Shown one piece after another: positions 39,453-47,552 of a stretch of DNA of 53,019 nucleotides; position 1 is the stretch's first letter, and every line of letters starts with the position of its first letter. The translations under genes were made by a program, and so were the position numbers. The DNA is from Nitrospirota bacterium (GTDB taxonomy: Bacteria > Nitrospirota > Thermodesulfovibrionia > UBA6902). The stretch covers positions 261,158 through 314,176 of the forward strand of contig JACQZE010000005.1 of assembly GCA_016207885.1 (NCBI GenBank), in the 5' to 3' direction. The notes under the pieces are model-generated. The model did not search any database and was not told the origin of the DNA. It was given only the letters and a program-made list of their open reading frames with translations.

Positions 39453-40827
39453 ACTGCTCCCTGTATCTCCTTACTACATATAAAGCGATAATATTCAGGC
39501 ATAGCGTTATGATGAAAAGTATCAGTCCGAGGGCAAATGCCGCCAGGGTCTTCGGGCTGTCGAATTCCTGGTCGCCTATCAGGAGGGTCACGATCTGAAC
39601 GGTAAAGGTCGTCACCGCATTAAGAGGATTAGCTGTCATATTGGCTGTGAGGCCGGCAGCCATTACAACGATCATTGTCTCTCCGATGGCGCGCGATACC
39701 CCGAGCAGTATACTCCCGACGATCCCCGGCAAAGCTGCGGGAAGGACGACCTTCAGGACCGTCTCCGATTTGGTTGCGCCTATTCCCATGGACCCGTCAC
39801 GCAGGCTTTGGGGCACGGCATTGATCACGTCGTCTGAAAGAGAAGATATAAAAGGTATGATCATGATCCCCATGACCAAGCCGGCAGCCAATGCGCTTTC
39901 GGATGAAACATCCAGTCCCATGCCGGCACCGATATCCCTTAAAAACGGCGCTACGGTCAAAGCGGCAAAAAAACCATACACAACGGTAGGGACGCCGGCA
40001 AGTATCTCCAGGACAGGTTTCGCAACCGTCCTTACCCTGTCGGTCGCATACTCCGACATATAGATCGCGGACATAAGCCCTATGGGTACGGCAACAAACA
40101 TGGCGATCCCGGATATCATCAAAGTGCCTGTCAAAAGCGGCGCTATCCCGAAGGAGCCTGCCGCCCCCACCTGGTCAGAACGAATTGCCATCTGGGGGCT
40201 CCATTTCAGGCCGAACAGAAAATCGGCAACAGATATCTGATTGAAAAATCGCATGGACTCAAATAAAACAGATAGCACAATGCCGACTGTTGTAAATATG
40301 GCAACCATGGAACACAGCACCATCAGAACGGTGATCGTCCGCTCAACCTTGACACGCGCCCGCATCGAGGGGACGATATGTCTTTTACTAAGCCCCAATC
40401 CTGCTATACACACTGACAAGATCACTGCCAGGGCGGCCAGAAACCCTGTGACCTTGAGGCGGTTATAATGCTTTGCCGCGGCATAAAGGGCCTGATCCTG
40501 TGTCCCGCTGACGATGATCCCGTCTGCAATATTTCTGATATCGTTGATAACAAGAGAGAGTTGTTGGGCAGGCAGTGACTGAAATTCATGGGGCAGGCCG
40601 GATACAACCAGTGATGTTATAACCGATGCCTGTGAGGCTGTCCATACAGCAAGGACCAAAAGAGCCGGCAGGCCGCACCACAGTGCCACAAACATGCCGT
40701 AATATCCGGGCAGGGAATGGAGTTTCCTGATCTCACCGCTTACTGCAACAACAGAACGTTTACGCCCCAGAAAATAACCGAAGACCGACAGGACAACGAC
40801 AACTGATAGAAGTGATAAATTATTCAT
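39445..40827 (-). CDS. pstC: Phosphate ABC transporter permease PstC, long form
   Basis: A 460-residue permease. The N-terminal 180 residues carry extra membrane helices and a periplasmic segment (DUF3708-like). The core follows with GIAPLLTGTLMISGIAMFVAVPIGL and the EAA loop MGIGATKSETVLKVVLPAALPGIVGS. It pairs with PstA to form the channel. It is separated from pstS by 149 bases containing a strong hairpin. No clear ribosome site precedes the ATG. Confidence 0.95.
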   Translation of the reverse strand: MNNLSLLSVVVVLSVFGYFLGRKRSVVAVSGEIRKLHSLPGYYGMFVALWCGLPALLVLAVWTASQASVITSLVVSGLPHEFQSLPAQQLSLVINDIRNIADGIIVSGTQDQALYAAAKHYNRLKVTGFLAALAVILSVCIAGLGLSKRHIVPSMRARVKVERTITVLMVLCSMVAIFTTVGIVLSVLFESMRFFNQISVADFLFGLKWSPQMAIRSDQVGAAGSFGIAPLLTGTLMISGIAMFVAVPIGLMSAIYMSEYATDRVRTVAKPVLEILAGVPTVVYGFFAALTVAPFLRDIGAGMGLDVSSESALAAGLVMGIMIIPFISSLSDDVINAVPQSLRDGSMGIGATKSETVLKVVLPAALPGIVGSILLGVSRAIGETMIVVMAAGLTANMTANPLNAVTTFTVQIVTLLIGDQEFDSPKTLAAFALGLILFIITLCLNIIALYVVRRYREQYE

Positions 40828-40888
40828 CGGCTATAACCATTATAATTTATGAAATATAAAAACAATCGATCCTGAATGACAAAAGGCG

Positions 40889-40930
40889 CGGCAGAGGCGC
40901 AAAGTTTTATTTTACTCTGCGCCTCTGCCG
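40889..40930 (-). terminator. Hairpin between pstS and pstC (attenuator-like)
   Basis: A perfect 13-base stem (arms 40889-40901 and 40918-40930) with a 16-base loop lies 46 bases downstream of the pstS stop. On the reverse strand it is followed by CGCGCCTTTTG, so the T-run is short and detached. This fits partial termination or 3'-end protection that makes more PstS than PstCAB, a known arrangement for binding-protein genes. Confidence 0.75.
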
Positions 40931-40976
40931 GAACACCTGATCTTTTATAACGAAATTACAGATCGCTTCTTTAAAC

Positions 40977-42035
40977 TTACAAAGACAGGTCTGTCAGGTC
41001 TTTGCCGTCCTTTCTGAATTTCTCTTTTTCTTTGTCCGGCATGGGAATAAGCCCCTTGTCAATGAGATATCCGTTTTCGCCGCAGGCCTTATCGCTGGTA
41101 AATTCATTGATGTATTCCTTGATCCCGGGGATCATGCCGACATGGGCTTTTTTAACATAAAAGTAAAGCGGCCTTGAAACAGGGTACTTGCCGTCTGCGA
41201 TGTTTTCAAATGCCGGCTCTACGCCGTCTACTATACTGCCCTGTATCTTGTCGGCATTCTGGTCAAGGAATGAAAAACCGAATACGCCGAAGGTATTGGG
41301 GTTGGCCTCAAGCTTTCTGACTATCAGCACATCGTTTTCGCCTGCTTCTACATATGCCCCGTCCTCACGGATTCCATGGCAGATCGCCTTGTATCTCTTT
41401 TCATCCTTCTTTCCCAAATCCTTTATCCATCCGAAGGCCGTGCACCCGCCTTCCATGGCAAGCTCTGCAAAGGCATCCCTTGTGCCGGATGTCGGCGGAG
41501 GGCCGAGCACTTCTATCTTGATGTTCGGCAGGGAAGGATTAACGTCTTTCCATGTCTTGTTGGGATTAGGGATAAGTGATTCGCCGACGCCCGACGGGAT
41601 GTCCTTGGCTAATGCAAGAAAGATGTCCTTGCGGCTCACCTTTATCCTTTGCGCTTTTTTTGAGTTGGCAAAGACGATGCCGTCATAACCTATCTTTACT
41701 TCCGTTATTTCTTTTACCCCGTTTTTTGCGCACAGCTCAACTTCCGATGATTTAATGCGGCGGGATGAATTGGCAATGTCCGGATATTCAACACCGACTC
41801 CTGCGCAGAAAAGCTTCAATCCTCCGCCGGAACCTGTTGATTCTATTTTGGGCGTTTTATACCTGGTTGTTTTACCGAACTGCTCGGCAACCACAGTTGA
41901 AAAAGGGTATACGGTTGATGATCCGACTACGCTGATGTAGTCACGGCCTGCGGCGCTCGAAGTTCCGAGCGCGGACAAAAGCAGGGCCACTGCTGCGGAT
42001 ATTGCTGTGAGAGCCTTGCCAAAAACTGTTTTCAT
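40977..42035 (-). CDS. pstS: Periplasmic phosphate-binding protein PstS
   Basis: A 352-residue secreted binding protein. The signal peptide is MKTVFGKALTAISAAVALLLSALGTSSAA. Phosphate-binding motifs are VVGSSTVYPFS, ESTGSGGG, SSRRIKSSE and PPTSGTRDAF. It passes phosphate to PstCA. The ribosome site AAAAGGAG (42048-42041) lies five bases before ATG 42035. The gene is preceded by a four-repeat Pho box, so PhoB should induce it under phosphate limitation. Confidence 0.97.
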   Translation of the reverse strand: MKTVFGKALTAISAAVALLLSALGTSSAAGRDYISVVGSSTVYPFSTVVAEQFGKTTRYKTPKIESTGSGGGLKLFCAGVGVEYPDIANSSRRIKSSEVELCAKNGVKEITEVKIGYDGIVFANSKKAQRIKVSRKDIFLALAKDIPSGVGESLIPNPNKTWKDVNPSLPNIKIEVLGPPPTSGTRDAFAELAMEGGCTAFGWIKDLGKKDEKRYKAICHGIREDGAYVEAGENDVLIVRKLEANPNTFGVFGFSFLDQNADKIQGSIVDGVEPAFENIADGKYPVSRPLYFYVKKAHVGMIPGIKEYINEFTSDKACGENGYLIDKGLIPMPDKEKEKFRKDGKDLTDLSL

Positions 42036-42060
42036 ATTGTCTCCTTTTTATAGTACTTTT

Positions 42061-42066
42061 AGTATA
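42061..42066 (-). promoter_or_regulatory. Candidate -10 of pstS
   Basis: TATACT on the reverse strand (42066-42061), preceded by TG (TGTATACT), lies 20 bases downstream of the nearest Pho-box repeat and about 26 bases before the pstS ATG. PhoB-dependent promoters lack a good -35, as here. Confidence 0.5.
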
Positions 42067-42086
42067 CATACTGTAACCATCTTGAT

Positions 42087-42126
42087 TGTTACAATAATGT
42101 TACAAACAGGTTAAGATCTTGTTACG
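42087..42126 (-). promoter_or_regulatory. Pho box with four 11-bp repeats before pstS
   Basis: On the forward strand TGTTACA (42087-42093), TGTTACA (42098-42104), GGTTAAG (42109-42115) and TGTTACG (42120-42126) recur every 11 bases with four-base spacers. This is the geometry of PhoB direct repeats. Read on the reverse strand the unit is TGTAACA, close to the known CTGTCAT-type half-site. It suggests two PhoB dimers side by side. The upstream phoBR genes supply the regulator. Confidence 0.85.
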
Positions 42127-42324
42127 CTAATCATATCACCTCCTTTACTGTGCTTCCAGCTGACATGACTGACAAGCAAACTGCCATAGCGGCCATGCAG
42201 GCGGTGCGGCTGAAGAAAATTATGTTCATGATTCAGGATAACAGGGCAATGTTACAGCAGTATTAAAGGGGTGTTAAGCTTTGAAGAAGATATTACCTTC
42301 CTGGCAAGAGGGTTTGGTGAGATT

Positions 42325-44061
42325 TTATGAATGATATATCTTTACGGCTGTGCCTTTGCCGGCTTCGCTCTCTATCTTCATCTCCCATCCATGCGCCTTT
42401 ACAAGGTGTTTGACGATCGCGAGGCCGAGGCCTGTGCCGCCCATCTCTCTTGAGCGTGAAGGGTCGACCCTGAAGAACCTCTCGCCCAGGCGGGAGAGAG
42501 AATTTTCAGGAATCCCGATGCCGGTATCCCTGACAAATATATAATTTTTCCCGTCTTCTGAAGAAACGCCGATCTCAACCCCGCCCTTTTCAGTGAACTT
42601 CAGTGCGTTGTCCGCAAGGTTAAGAAGTATCTGCTCAAGCCTGCCCCGGTCGGCATTAAGTGAAACCTGCGCTGCTCCGGCAGGCCTGGCCAGGAAAAGC
42701 CCCTTTGCGTCAGCCCTCGCCTTAAGTGTTTCGATCACACTGTCAATGATTTGATTGATATCAACCTCTGCCCTGCTGATCTTTATCGCTCCCGATTCGA
42801 TCTTTGAGAGAGTAAGCAGGTCATCAACCAGCCTGTTCAGCCTGCCGCTGTTCGCCCTTATCGTCCTTATGAATTTCTCCGCGTTCTCCTTCTCCTGAAG
42901 CGCTCCGTCAAGAAGCGCGTCAGCGAACCCGCTTATCGCTGTTACCGGTGTCTTTATCTCATGCGAAACGTTAGCGATAAAGTCTTTCCTCACCTCTTCA
43001 AGCCTCCTTAGCGCTGTTGTGTCATGGAATATTGCGACTATGCCGGCCAGTTCTCCCTCATTATAAAACAGCGGGGAGGCGCTCACTGAAAGATGCCTCT
43101 CTTCAGGAAAATCCATGACTATCTCTGCAGATGCAGGGAGACGGTTCTTCTTGACGCCATCTATCAGATTAATCAGGGCCGGATTCCTGACAACCTCCAT
43201 GAAAGGCCTTTTGTTACGGCCTGACATCCCGAACATTTTGACAGCGGCATTGTTTGAAAGATCAATATTCCCAAGGGGATTTATCAGAAGAAGCGCATCA
43301 GGGATGCTTTTAAGCACCACATTAAGCCTGTTGGCTTCCTTCTCCTTCTTCTCTATATTGAGCTTTAGTTCAGAGGCCATCTCATTCAGGCTCTCAGCTA
43401 TCTCAGTAAATTCTCCGGCGTCTTTCATGTAAAGTTTCTTCCTGAAGAGGCCCTGTTCAAGAGCGCCTGCATATTCCGTGATCTGTCCGACAAATTTCCT
43501 TATCTTTTCGGTCTGCCATACGATGACCAGCCCGGAGAGCAGAAAGATGAATAGCACCGCGAGATTGATCTTGAACCTCAGGCCGTTCACCGCAGCATCC
43601 ACGTCATTGAGGTTGACAGACATCCTGATGAACCCTTTCACATTATCTTCTGTTATTATCCTTTTAGCGACATAGAGGAGGTCATATCCAAGCGTATCAC
43701 TATAACGCCTTGCTGAACCTGTGCCTGAAGCAAGCGCCTGCATTATCTCCGGCCGGCTGCCGTGATTCTCCATTGAAGAGGCATCTTTGTCAGAATCACA
43801 GAGGACATTCCCCGCATTATCTACGGCCGTTACCCTCGCCCCGGTCTTCTCCTTTGCATTTATACAGAATTCATCAGGAAGGCGCGCCTCGTCAAAAAGA
43901 GAGCCTTCCGCTATAAGGCCTGCCTGCGTGGAAAGGCTTTCTGTAAGGTTGGATATATAATCGGTGCGGACAACATCGGTAACGTACAGCTCAATAAATA
44001 CAAGGGAGAGCAAAAAAACTGCGAGATAAATAATGAATATTCTTTTAAAGATGCTTTTCAT
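42325..44061 (-). CDS. phoR: Phosphate-regulon sensor histidine kinase PhoR
   Basis: A 578-residue membrane kinase. Helices at about 8-28 and 165-182 enclose a periplasmic sensor of some 135 residues. A HAMP-like segment (EYAGALEQGLFRKKL) comes next, then a PAS domain (SIPDALLLINPLGNIDLSN), HisKA with His367 (FIANVSHEIKTP) and an ATPase domain (NLADNALKFTEKGG, RDTGIGIP, GTGLGLAIVKH). E. coli PhoR lacks so large a periplasmic part; this form is like PhoR/PnpS of other phyla. Its start overlaps the phoB stop (ATGA). Confidence 0.94.
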   Translation of the reverse strand: MKSIFKRIFIIYLAVFLLSLVFIELYVTDVVRTDYISNLTESLSTQAGLIAEGSLFDEARLPDEFCINAKEKTGARVTAVDNAGNVLCDSDKDASSMENHGSRPEIMQALASGTGSARRYSDTLGYDLLYVAKRIITEDNVKGFIRMSVNLNDVDAAVNGLRFKINLAVLFIFLLSGLVIVWQTEKIRKFVGQITEYAGALEQGLFRKKLYMKDAGEFTEIAESLNEMASELKLNIEKKEKEANRLNVVLKSIPDALLLINPLGNIDLSNNAAVKMFGMSGRNKRPFMEVVRNPALINLIDGVKKNRLPASAEIVMDFPEERHLSVSASPLFYNEGELAGIVAIFHDTTALRRLEEVRKDFIANVSHEIKTPVTAISGFADALLDGALQEKENAEKFIRTIRANSGRLNRLVDDLLTLSKIESGAIKISRAEVDINQIIDSVIETLKARADAKGLFLARPAGAAQVSLNADRGRLEQILLNLADNALKFTEKGGVEIGVSSEDGKNYIFVRDTGIGIPENSLSRLGERFFRVDPSRSREMGGTGLGLAIVKHLVKAHGWEMKIESEAGKGTAVKIYHS

Positions 44062-44753
44062 AGGTCTTTCTCAAAATAGTAGCCGATACCCCTTCTCGTC
44101 TTTATATACACCGGATTCGCAGGGTCATCCTCTATCTGCTCCCTGAGCCTTCTTATATGAACATCAACCGTCCTCGGTTCAACAAATGCCGTGTCTTTCC
44201 ATACCCCGTCAAGAAGCATATCCCTGCTCAGGATCTTCCCTTTTCTCCGGATAAGATACTGAAGAAGCCTGAACTCCGTGGCGCTGAGGATTATTTCTTT
44301 GCCCTTTTTTGTCACGTGATAAGTCTCGGTATCTATCTCAAGGCCGCCCGCGATTATCAGCCTCTCTTTTAACGGAGTTCCCCCGGCCCTTCTCAGCACA
44401 GCCTTTACCCGCGCGATGAATTCCTTCGGATTAAAGGGCTTTGTGATATAGTCATCAGCGCCTGATTCAAGGCCGAGTACCTTGTCAAAATCATCGCTCT
44501 TTGCGGTAAGCATAATTATCGGGAGTGACAATGTCTTCTCCCCGGATTTCAGTATCCGGCAGAGTTCCATTCCGTGTATCTTCGGGAGCATCAGGTCAAG
44601 AATGATAAGATCGTATTTGTTCTGCCTGATAAGCCTTAAAGCGTCCTCTCCGTCAGAAGAAGCTGTAACGTCAAAGCCCTCTTTCTTTAAATAATACGCA
44701 ATGAGCTCCTGAATGTCTTTTTCATCTTCAACAACAAGGATCTTCTCTTTCAT
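44058..44753 (-). CDS. phoB: Phosphate-regulon response regulator PhoB
   Basis: A 231-residue OmpR-family regulator. The receiver domain has VVEDEKD, the phosphorylated Asp53 (LIILDLMLP), the switch Thr (MLTAKS) and Lys105-like TKPFNPKE. The winged-helix domain shows LSATEFRLLQYL, ILSRDMLLDGVW and VEPRTVDVHIRRLREQIE. It starts two bases after the stop of the membrane-protein gene and overlaps phoR. It should bind the Pho box at 42087-42126. Confidence 0.95.
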   Translation of the reverse strand: MKEKILVVEDEKDIQELIAYYLKKEGFDVTASSDGEDALRLIRQNKYDLIILDLMLPKIHGMELCRILKSGEKTLSLPIIMLTAKSDDFDKVLGLESGADDYITKPFNPKEFIARVKAVLRRAGGTPLKERLIIAGGLEIDTETYHVTKKGKEIILSATEFRLLQYLIRRKGKILSRDMLLDGVWKDTAFVEPRTVDVHIRRLREQIEDDPANPVYIKTRRGIGYYFEKDL

Positions 44754-44755
44754 GG

Positions 44756-45223
44756 TTATAAATTTCCAATAGAATTGTTTTTCTTAAAAAGCAGTTTGAA
44801 AAATACATGGAAGTATCTGACGCTCGACAGCATCATGGCTCCTCCGAACCCTATATATATAATAGATAGATATGCCTTCGGCATGGGCGAATGCCTGAGG
44901 ATTATTCCCATACAGACCATGACAAGGATGATCATGTAGCTCTTCCGCTCCTGAAAGGCAAAGATGCACACCTTCCCCTTATATGCCGCGATGCGTTCAA
45001 TATTCTTATCAGCAAGCTTCAGAAAACCGAAGTGGTGGATCAAGAGAGAGATAACAGCTCCTGACACAGCGAAATAGCCGGCTATGTCGCCTGTTGTCTG
45101 TGACAGCCAGCCGATGGCAAGATGGCAGAGCATCACCCCGACTATGCCCCAAACCAGGCCTGAAAGTAGAATCAGCAGCCTTGGATCAACTGCCGGCTCA
45201 TATTTACTGAAATGTTCCCTCAA
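44756..45223 (-). CDS. Small four-helix membrane protein upstream of phoB
   Basis: A protein of about 155 residues with four hydrophobic segments: LLILLSGLVWGIVGVMLCHL, IAGYFAVSGAVISLLIHH, SYMIILVMVCMGIIL and LSIIYIGFGGAMMLSSV. I do not recognise the family. I chose the TTG start at 45223 (REHFSKYEPAVDP). The reading frame is open further to 45394, but that would overlap the divergent rpmH gene and its leader. It ends two bases before phoB, so it may share the phoBR transcript. Confidence 0.6.
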   Translation of the reverse strand: MREHFSKYEPAVDPRLLILLSGLVWGIVGVMLCHLAIGWLSQTTGDIAGYFAVSGAVISLLIHHFGFLKLADKNIERIAAYKGKVCIFAFQERKSYMIILVMVCMGIILRHSPMPKAYLSIIYIGFGGAMMLSSVRYFHVFFKLLFKKNNSIGNL

Positions 45224-45343
45224 CTTAACAATAATCCCTGTTATTAATATGTATTTGATTTTTTTACGGTGTAATTGTAGAATACTAATTCCAAAGATTA
45301 GATTCAATAAGATATCGTGAAAAATAAGTAAAGGGAGCAAATC

Positions 45344-45487
45344 ATGACATATACAACATATCATCCTTCTGTAAAGAAACGCAGAAGAAAACACGGCTTT
45401 CTGGAGAGAATGAGCACCAGGGCGGGCCGTAACGTTATCAAAAGCAGGCGGGCCAAAGGCCGCAAGAGACTATCTGTATCTATATAG
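45344..45487 (+). CDS. rpmH: 50S ribosomal protein L34
   Basis: A 47-residue protein matching L34: [20 protein letters not shown], then [20 protein letters not shown]. It has the usual 44-47-residue length and strongly basic composition. AAAGGGA lies before the ATG. It heads a forward group rpmH-yidD-yidC-mnmE. Its TAG stop shares a base with the GTG start of yidD. In most bacteria rnpA, the protein of RNase P, lies between these two genes; here there is no room for it. Confidence 0.97.
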   Translation: MTYTTYHPSVKKRRRKHGFLERMSTRAGRNVIKSRRAKGRKRLSVSI

Positions 45488-45696
45488 TGAAGAGAATCAC
45501 AGTCCTTGCAATTAAAGGGTATCAGAGATGCATCTCGCCGTTCCTTCCCGGTTCGTGCAGGTTTTATCCCAGCTGTTCAGCATATTGCATTGAAGCGGTA
45601 GAAAATTACGGTGTTATGAAAGGGCTGTGGCTTTTTCTTAAGCGTATCCTGAAGTGCCATCCGTTTCATCCGGGTGGATTTGACCCTGTAAGATAA
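45487..45696 (+). CDS. yidD: Membrane protein insertion efficiency factor YidD
   Basis: A 69-residue protein starting with GTG. The family core [23 protein letters not shown] is clear in its first part, together with [16 protein letters not shown] at the end. YidD is a small inner-membrane-associated protein that aids YidC. It overlaps rpmH by one base and precedes yidC by 51 bases, as in most genomes apart from the missing rnpA. Confidence 0.95.
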   Translation: MKRITVLAIKGYQRCISPFLPGSCRFYPSCSAYCIEAVENYGVMKGLWLFLKRILKCHPFHPGGFDPVR

Positions 45697-45747
45697 TGAC
45701 AAGCCTGACAAATTACCGCATAACGAAAGGCCGGAAACAATAATATA

Positions 45748-47286
45748 ATGGAAAAACGCACCCTGATAGCTGTTGTCCTGTCCGCATTTTTTTTGTTAGC
45801 CTGGTATGCACTATTCCCGCCTAAGCCTCCTGTAACTGTGCCGGTTGAGCAGGTTCAGACACAGGCAGAGACAAAGATAGATGAGAATAAGGCAGAGACG
45901 CCTTCTCCGGTTCCTCTTCCAACTGATATTGTTGCTGAGACCGCTTCTACGGGGAGTGATGTCATTGTTGAAACAGACCTTTATAAAGCTGTTCTTTCAA
46001 CCAAAGGCGCTGTTATCAAATATTGGGAGCTCAAGAAGTACAACGATGATAAAGACATGCCCGTGGTTCTTTTGAAAAAGCCGGGCGCTATATCACCCCT
46101 CAGCATCCTTTTTGAGAGTTCAAACCGCGACCTTCCCCAAGGCCTGATCTACAGCTCAACCGGTGACAGACTCGTGCTTTCCGAAGGAGGCATAAAAGAT
46201 GGTGAGATAACCTTCAGATATGAAAACCAGGGCGTATCCATAAGCAAACGCCTTATATTCCATAATGACGACTACAAGGTCGATGTATCGATCGAGACAG
46301 CTAACACCCCTGATTACACAGTGCCTGTCGGCACAGGATTCGGCATCTTTGACATGGAGAGCGGGATGCGGACACATGCGGGCTCCACACTGCTTATTGA
46401 CGCGAAACTCGAAAAGTTCACAGATAAAGATTCAAACAAATACCTGACAGGGCCTGTCAGATGGATAGCGCAGGAAGATAAGTACTTCACTGCCGCCATC
46501 ATGCCTCAAACACCTGTAACCGGCGCAAGTTTCTGGAAAGAGGCTGACAGATCCGAGATAGGATTCAAGCTTGCCTCAGGAAGACAGAACCTTGTCCTTT
46601 ATGCAGGCCCGAAAGAGCATGACAGGCTCAAGAACCTGAACATGGGCCTTGAGCATATTATAGATTTCGGCTGGTTCTCCATCGTCGCACAGCCGCTCTT
46701 CTGGGCTCTCAAGTTCCTGCATAAGTATGTCGGCAATTACGGATGGACGATCATTATCATGACGATCATCATCAGGATACCTTTCATCCCGCTTCTTCAG
46801 AAGAGCCAGCAGTCCATGAAGAAGATGCAGAAGATACAGCCGATGATGGCAGAGATAAAGGAGCAGTTCAAAAAAGACCCTCAAAGGCAGCAGAAAGAGA
46901 TGATGGAGCTGTACAAAAAACACAAGGTCAATCCCCTTGGCGGCTGCCTGCCGATGCTGCTTCAGATACCTGTATTCATCGCGCTCTACAATGTGCTTCT
47001 TCAGACAATAGAACTTAGGGGCGCGCCCTTCACGCTCTGGATCACAGACCTCTCACTCAAAGACCCTTTTTACATACTCCCGATAGTAATGGGGCTCAGC
47101 ATGGTCGTGCAGCAGAAGATGACCCCGACCACCATGGATCCTACACAGGCAAAGATAATGATGTTCCTGCCGATCGTCTTTACCGTCATGTTCCTGAACT
47201 TCCCGTCAGGGCTGGTCATCTACTGGTTCGTGAACAACCTCCTCGCCATCGGCCAGCAGTATTTCGTAAACAAACAACCTGAATAG
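45748..47286 (+). CDS. yidC: Membrane protein insertase YidC
   Basis: A 512-residue Gram-negative-type YidC that inserts proteins into the inner membrane with or without Sec. An N-terminal helix (TLIAVVLSAFFLLAWYALFP) is followed by a periplasmic beta-sandwich domain of about 270 residues. Five-helix core segments follow, with IIRIPFIPLLQKSQQSMKKMQ, GGCLPMLLQIPVFIALYNVL and FPSGLVIYWFVNNLLAIGQQ. The conserved core Arg is in the IIRIPF segment. A TATAAT sequence abuts the ATG, but there is no clear ribosome site. Confidence 0.97.
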   Translation: MEKRTLIAVVLSAFFLLAWYALFPPKPPVTVPVEQVQTQAETKIDENKAETPSPVPLPTDIVAETASTGSDVIVETDLYKAVLSTKGAVIKYWELKKYNDDKDMPVVLLKKPGAISPLSILFESSNRDLPQGLIYSSTGDRLVLSEGGIKDGEITFRYENQGVSISKRLIFHNDDYKVDVSIETANTPDYTVPVGTGFGIFDMESGMRTHAGSTLLIDAKLEKFTDKDSNKYLTGPVRWIAQEDKYFTAAIMPQTPVTGASFWKEADRSEIGFKLASGRQNLVLYAGPKEHDRLKNLNMGLEHIIDFGWFSIVAQPLFWALKFLHKYVGNYGWTIIIMTIIIRIPFIPLLQKSQQSMKKMQKIQPMMAEIKEQFKKDPQRQQKEMMELYKKHKVNPLGGCLPMLLQIPVFIALYNVLLQTIELRGAPFTLWITDLSLKDPFYILPIVMGLSMVVQQKMTPTTMDPTQAKIMMFLPIVFTVMFLNFPSGLVIYWFVNNLLAIGQQYFVNKQPE

Positions 47287-47308
47287 AAATTATGGAAGTC
47301 CGACTTCC
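47287..47308. repeat. 22-base repeat, copy after yidC
   Basis: This is identical to 33464-33485. It begins at the base after the yidC stop and holds the GGAAGT-CCG-ACTTCC hairpin. Both copies sit directly behind a stop codon. Confidence 0.8.
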
Positions 47309-47317
47309 TTAATTAAC

Positions 47318-47521
47318 ATGTACGACCTCTTAGACTTTCTTGCAGAATTCTACGGATGGCTCTTTCTTAAGAAGAAGAAAAGAGAATTCACCGGCGATGA
47401 AGCGAGAAAGGCGTATATCTATTCATGGATCCTTCTGCTTTTATCAGTAATGGTTCTTATTTTTATTATTGTAAATTTATTTGTTTCATTAATTTCTCCG
47501 GCTTCACCACCTCAGACCTGA
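47318..47521 (+). CDS. Small single-helix membrane protein between yidC and mnmE
   Basis: A 67-residue protein. An amphipathic N-terminus (MYDLLDFLAEFYGWLFLKKKKREF) is followed by one membrane helix (WILLLLSVMVLIFIIVNLFVS). I do not recognise it. It occupies the place where jag/khpB is often found, but shows no KH or R3H motif. No ribosome site is evident before the ATG; that it is a gene rests on position and composition. Confidence 0.5.
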   Translation: MYDLLDFLAEFYGWLFLKKKKREFTGDEARKAYIYSWILLLLSVMVLIFIIVNLFVSLISPASPPQT

Positions 47522-47552
47522 CAACTCCCTTCTCTTTCTGTAAACTATCAGC

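Noticed and set aside
42165-42266. 33-codon forward ORF between phoR and pstS (MTDKQTAIAAMQAVRLKK and on).
   Set aside because: It has no ribosome site, runs against the flanking genes and has no known homologue in my memory. It could still be real; conservation would tell.
45224-45394. N-terminal extension of the membrane protein upstream of phoB.
   Set aside because: It would overlap the divergent rpmH gene and its leader. The extension consists of low-complexity hydrophobic codons.
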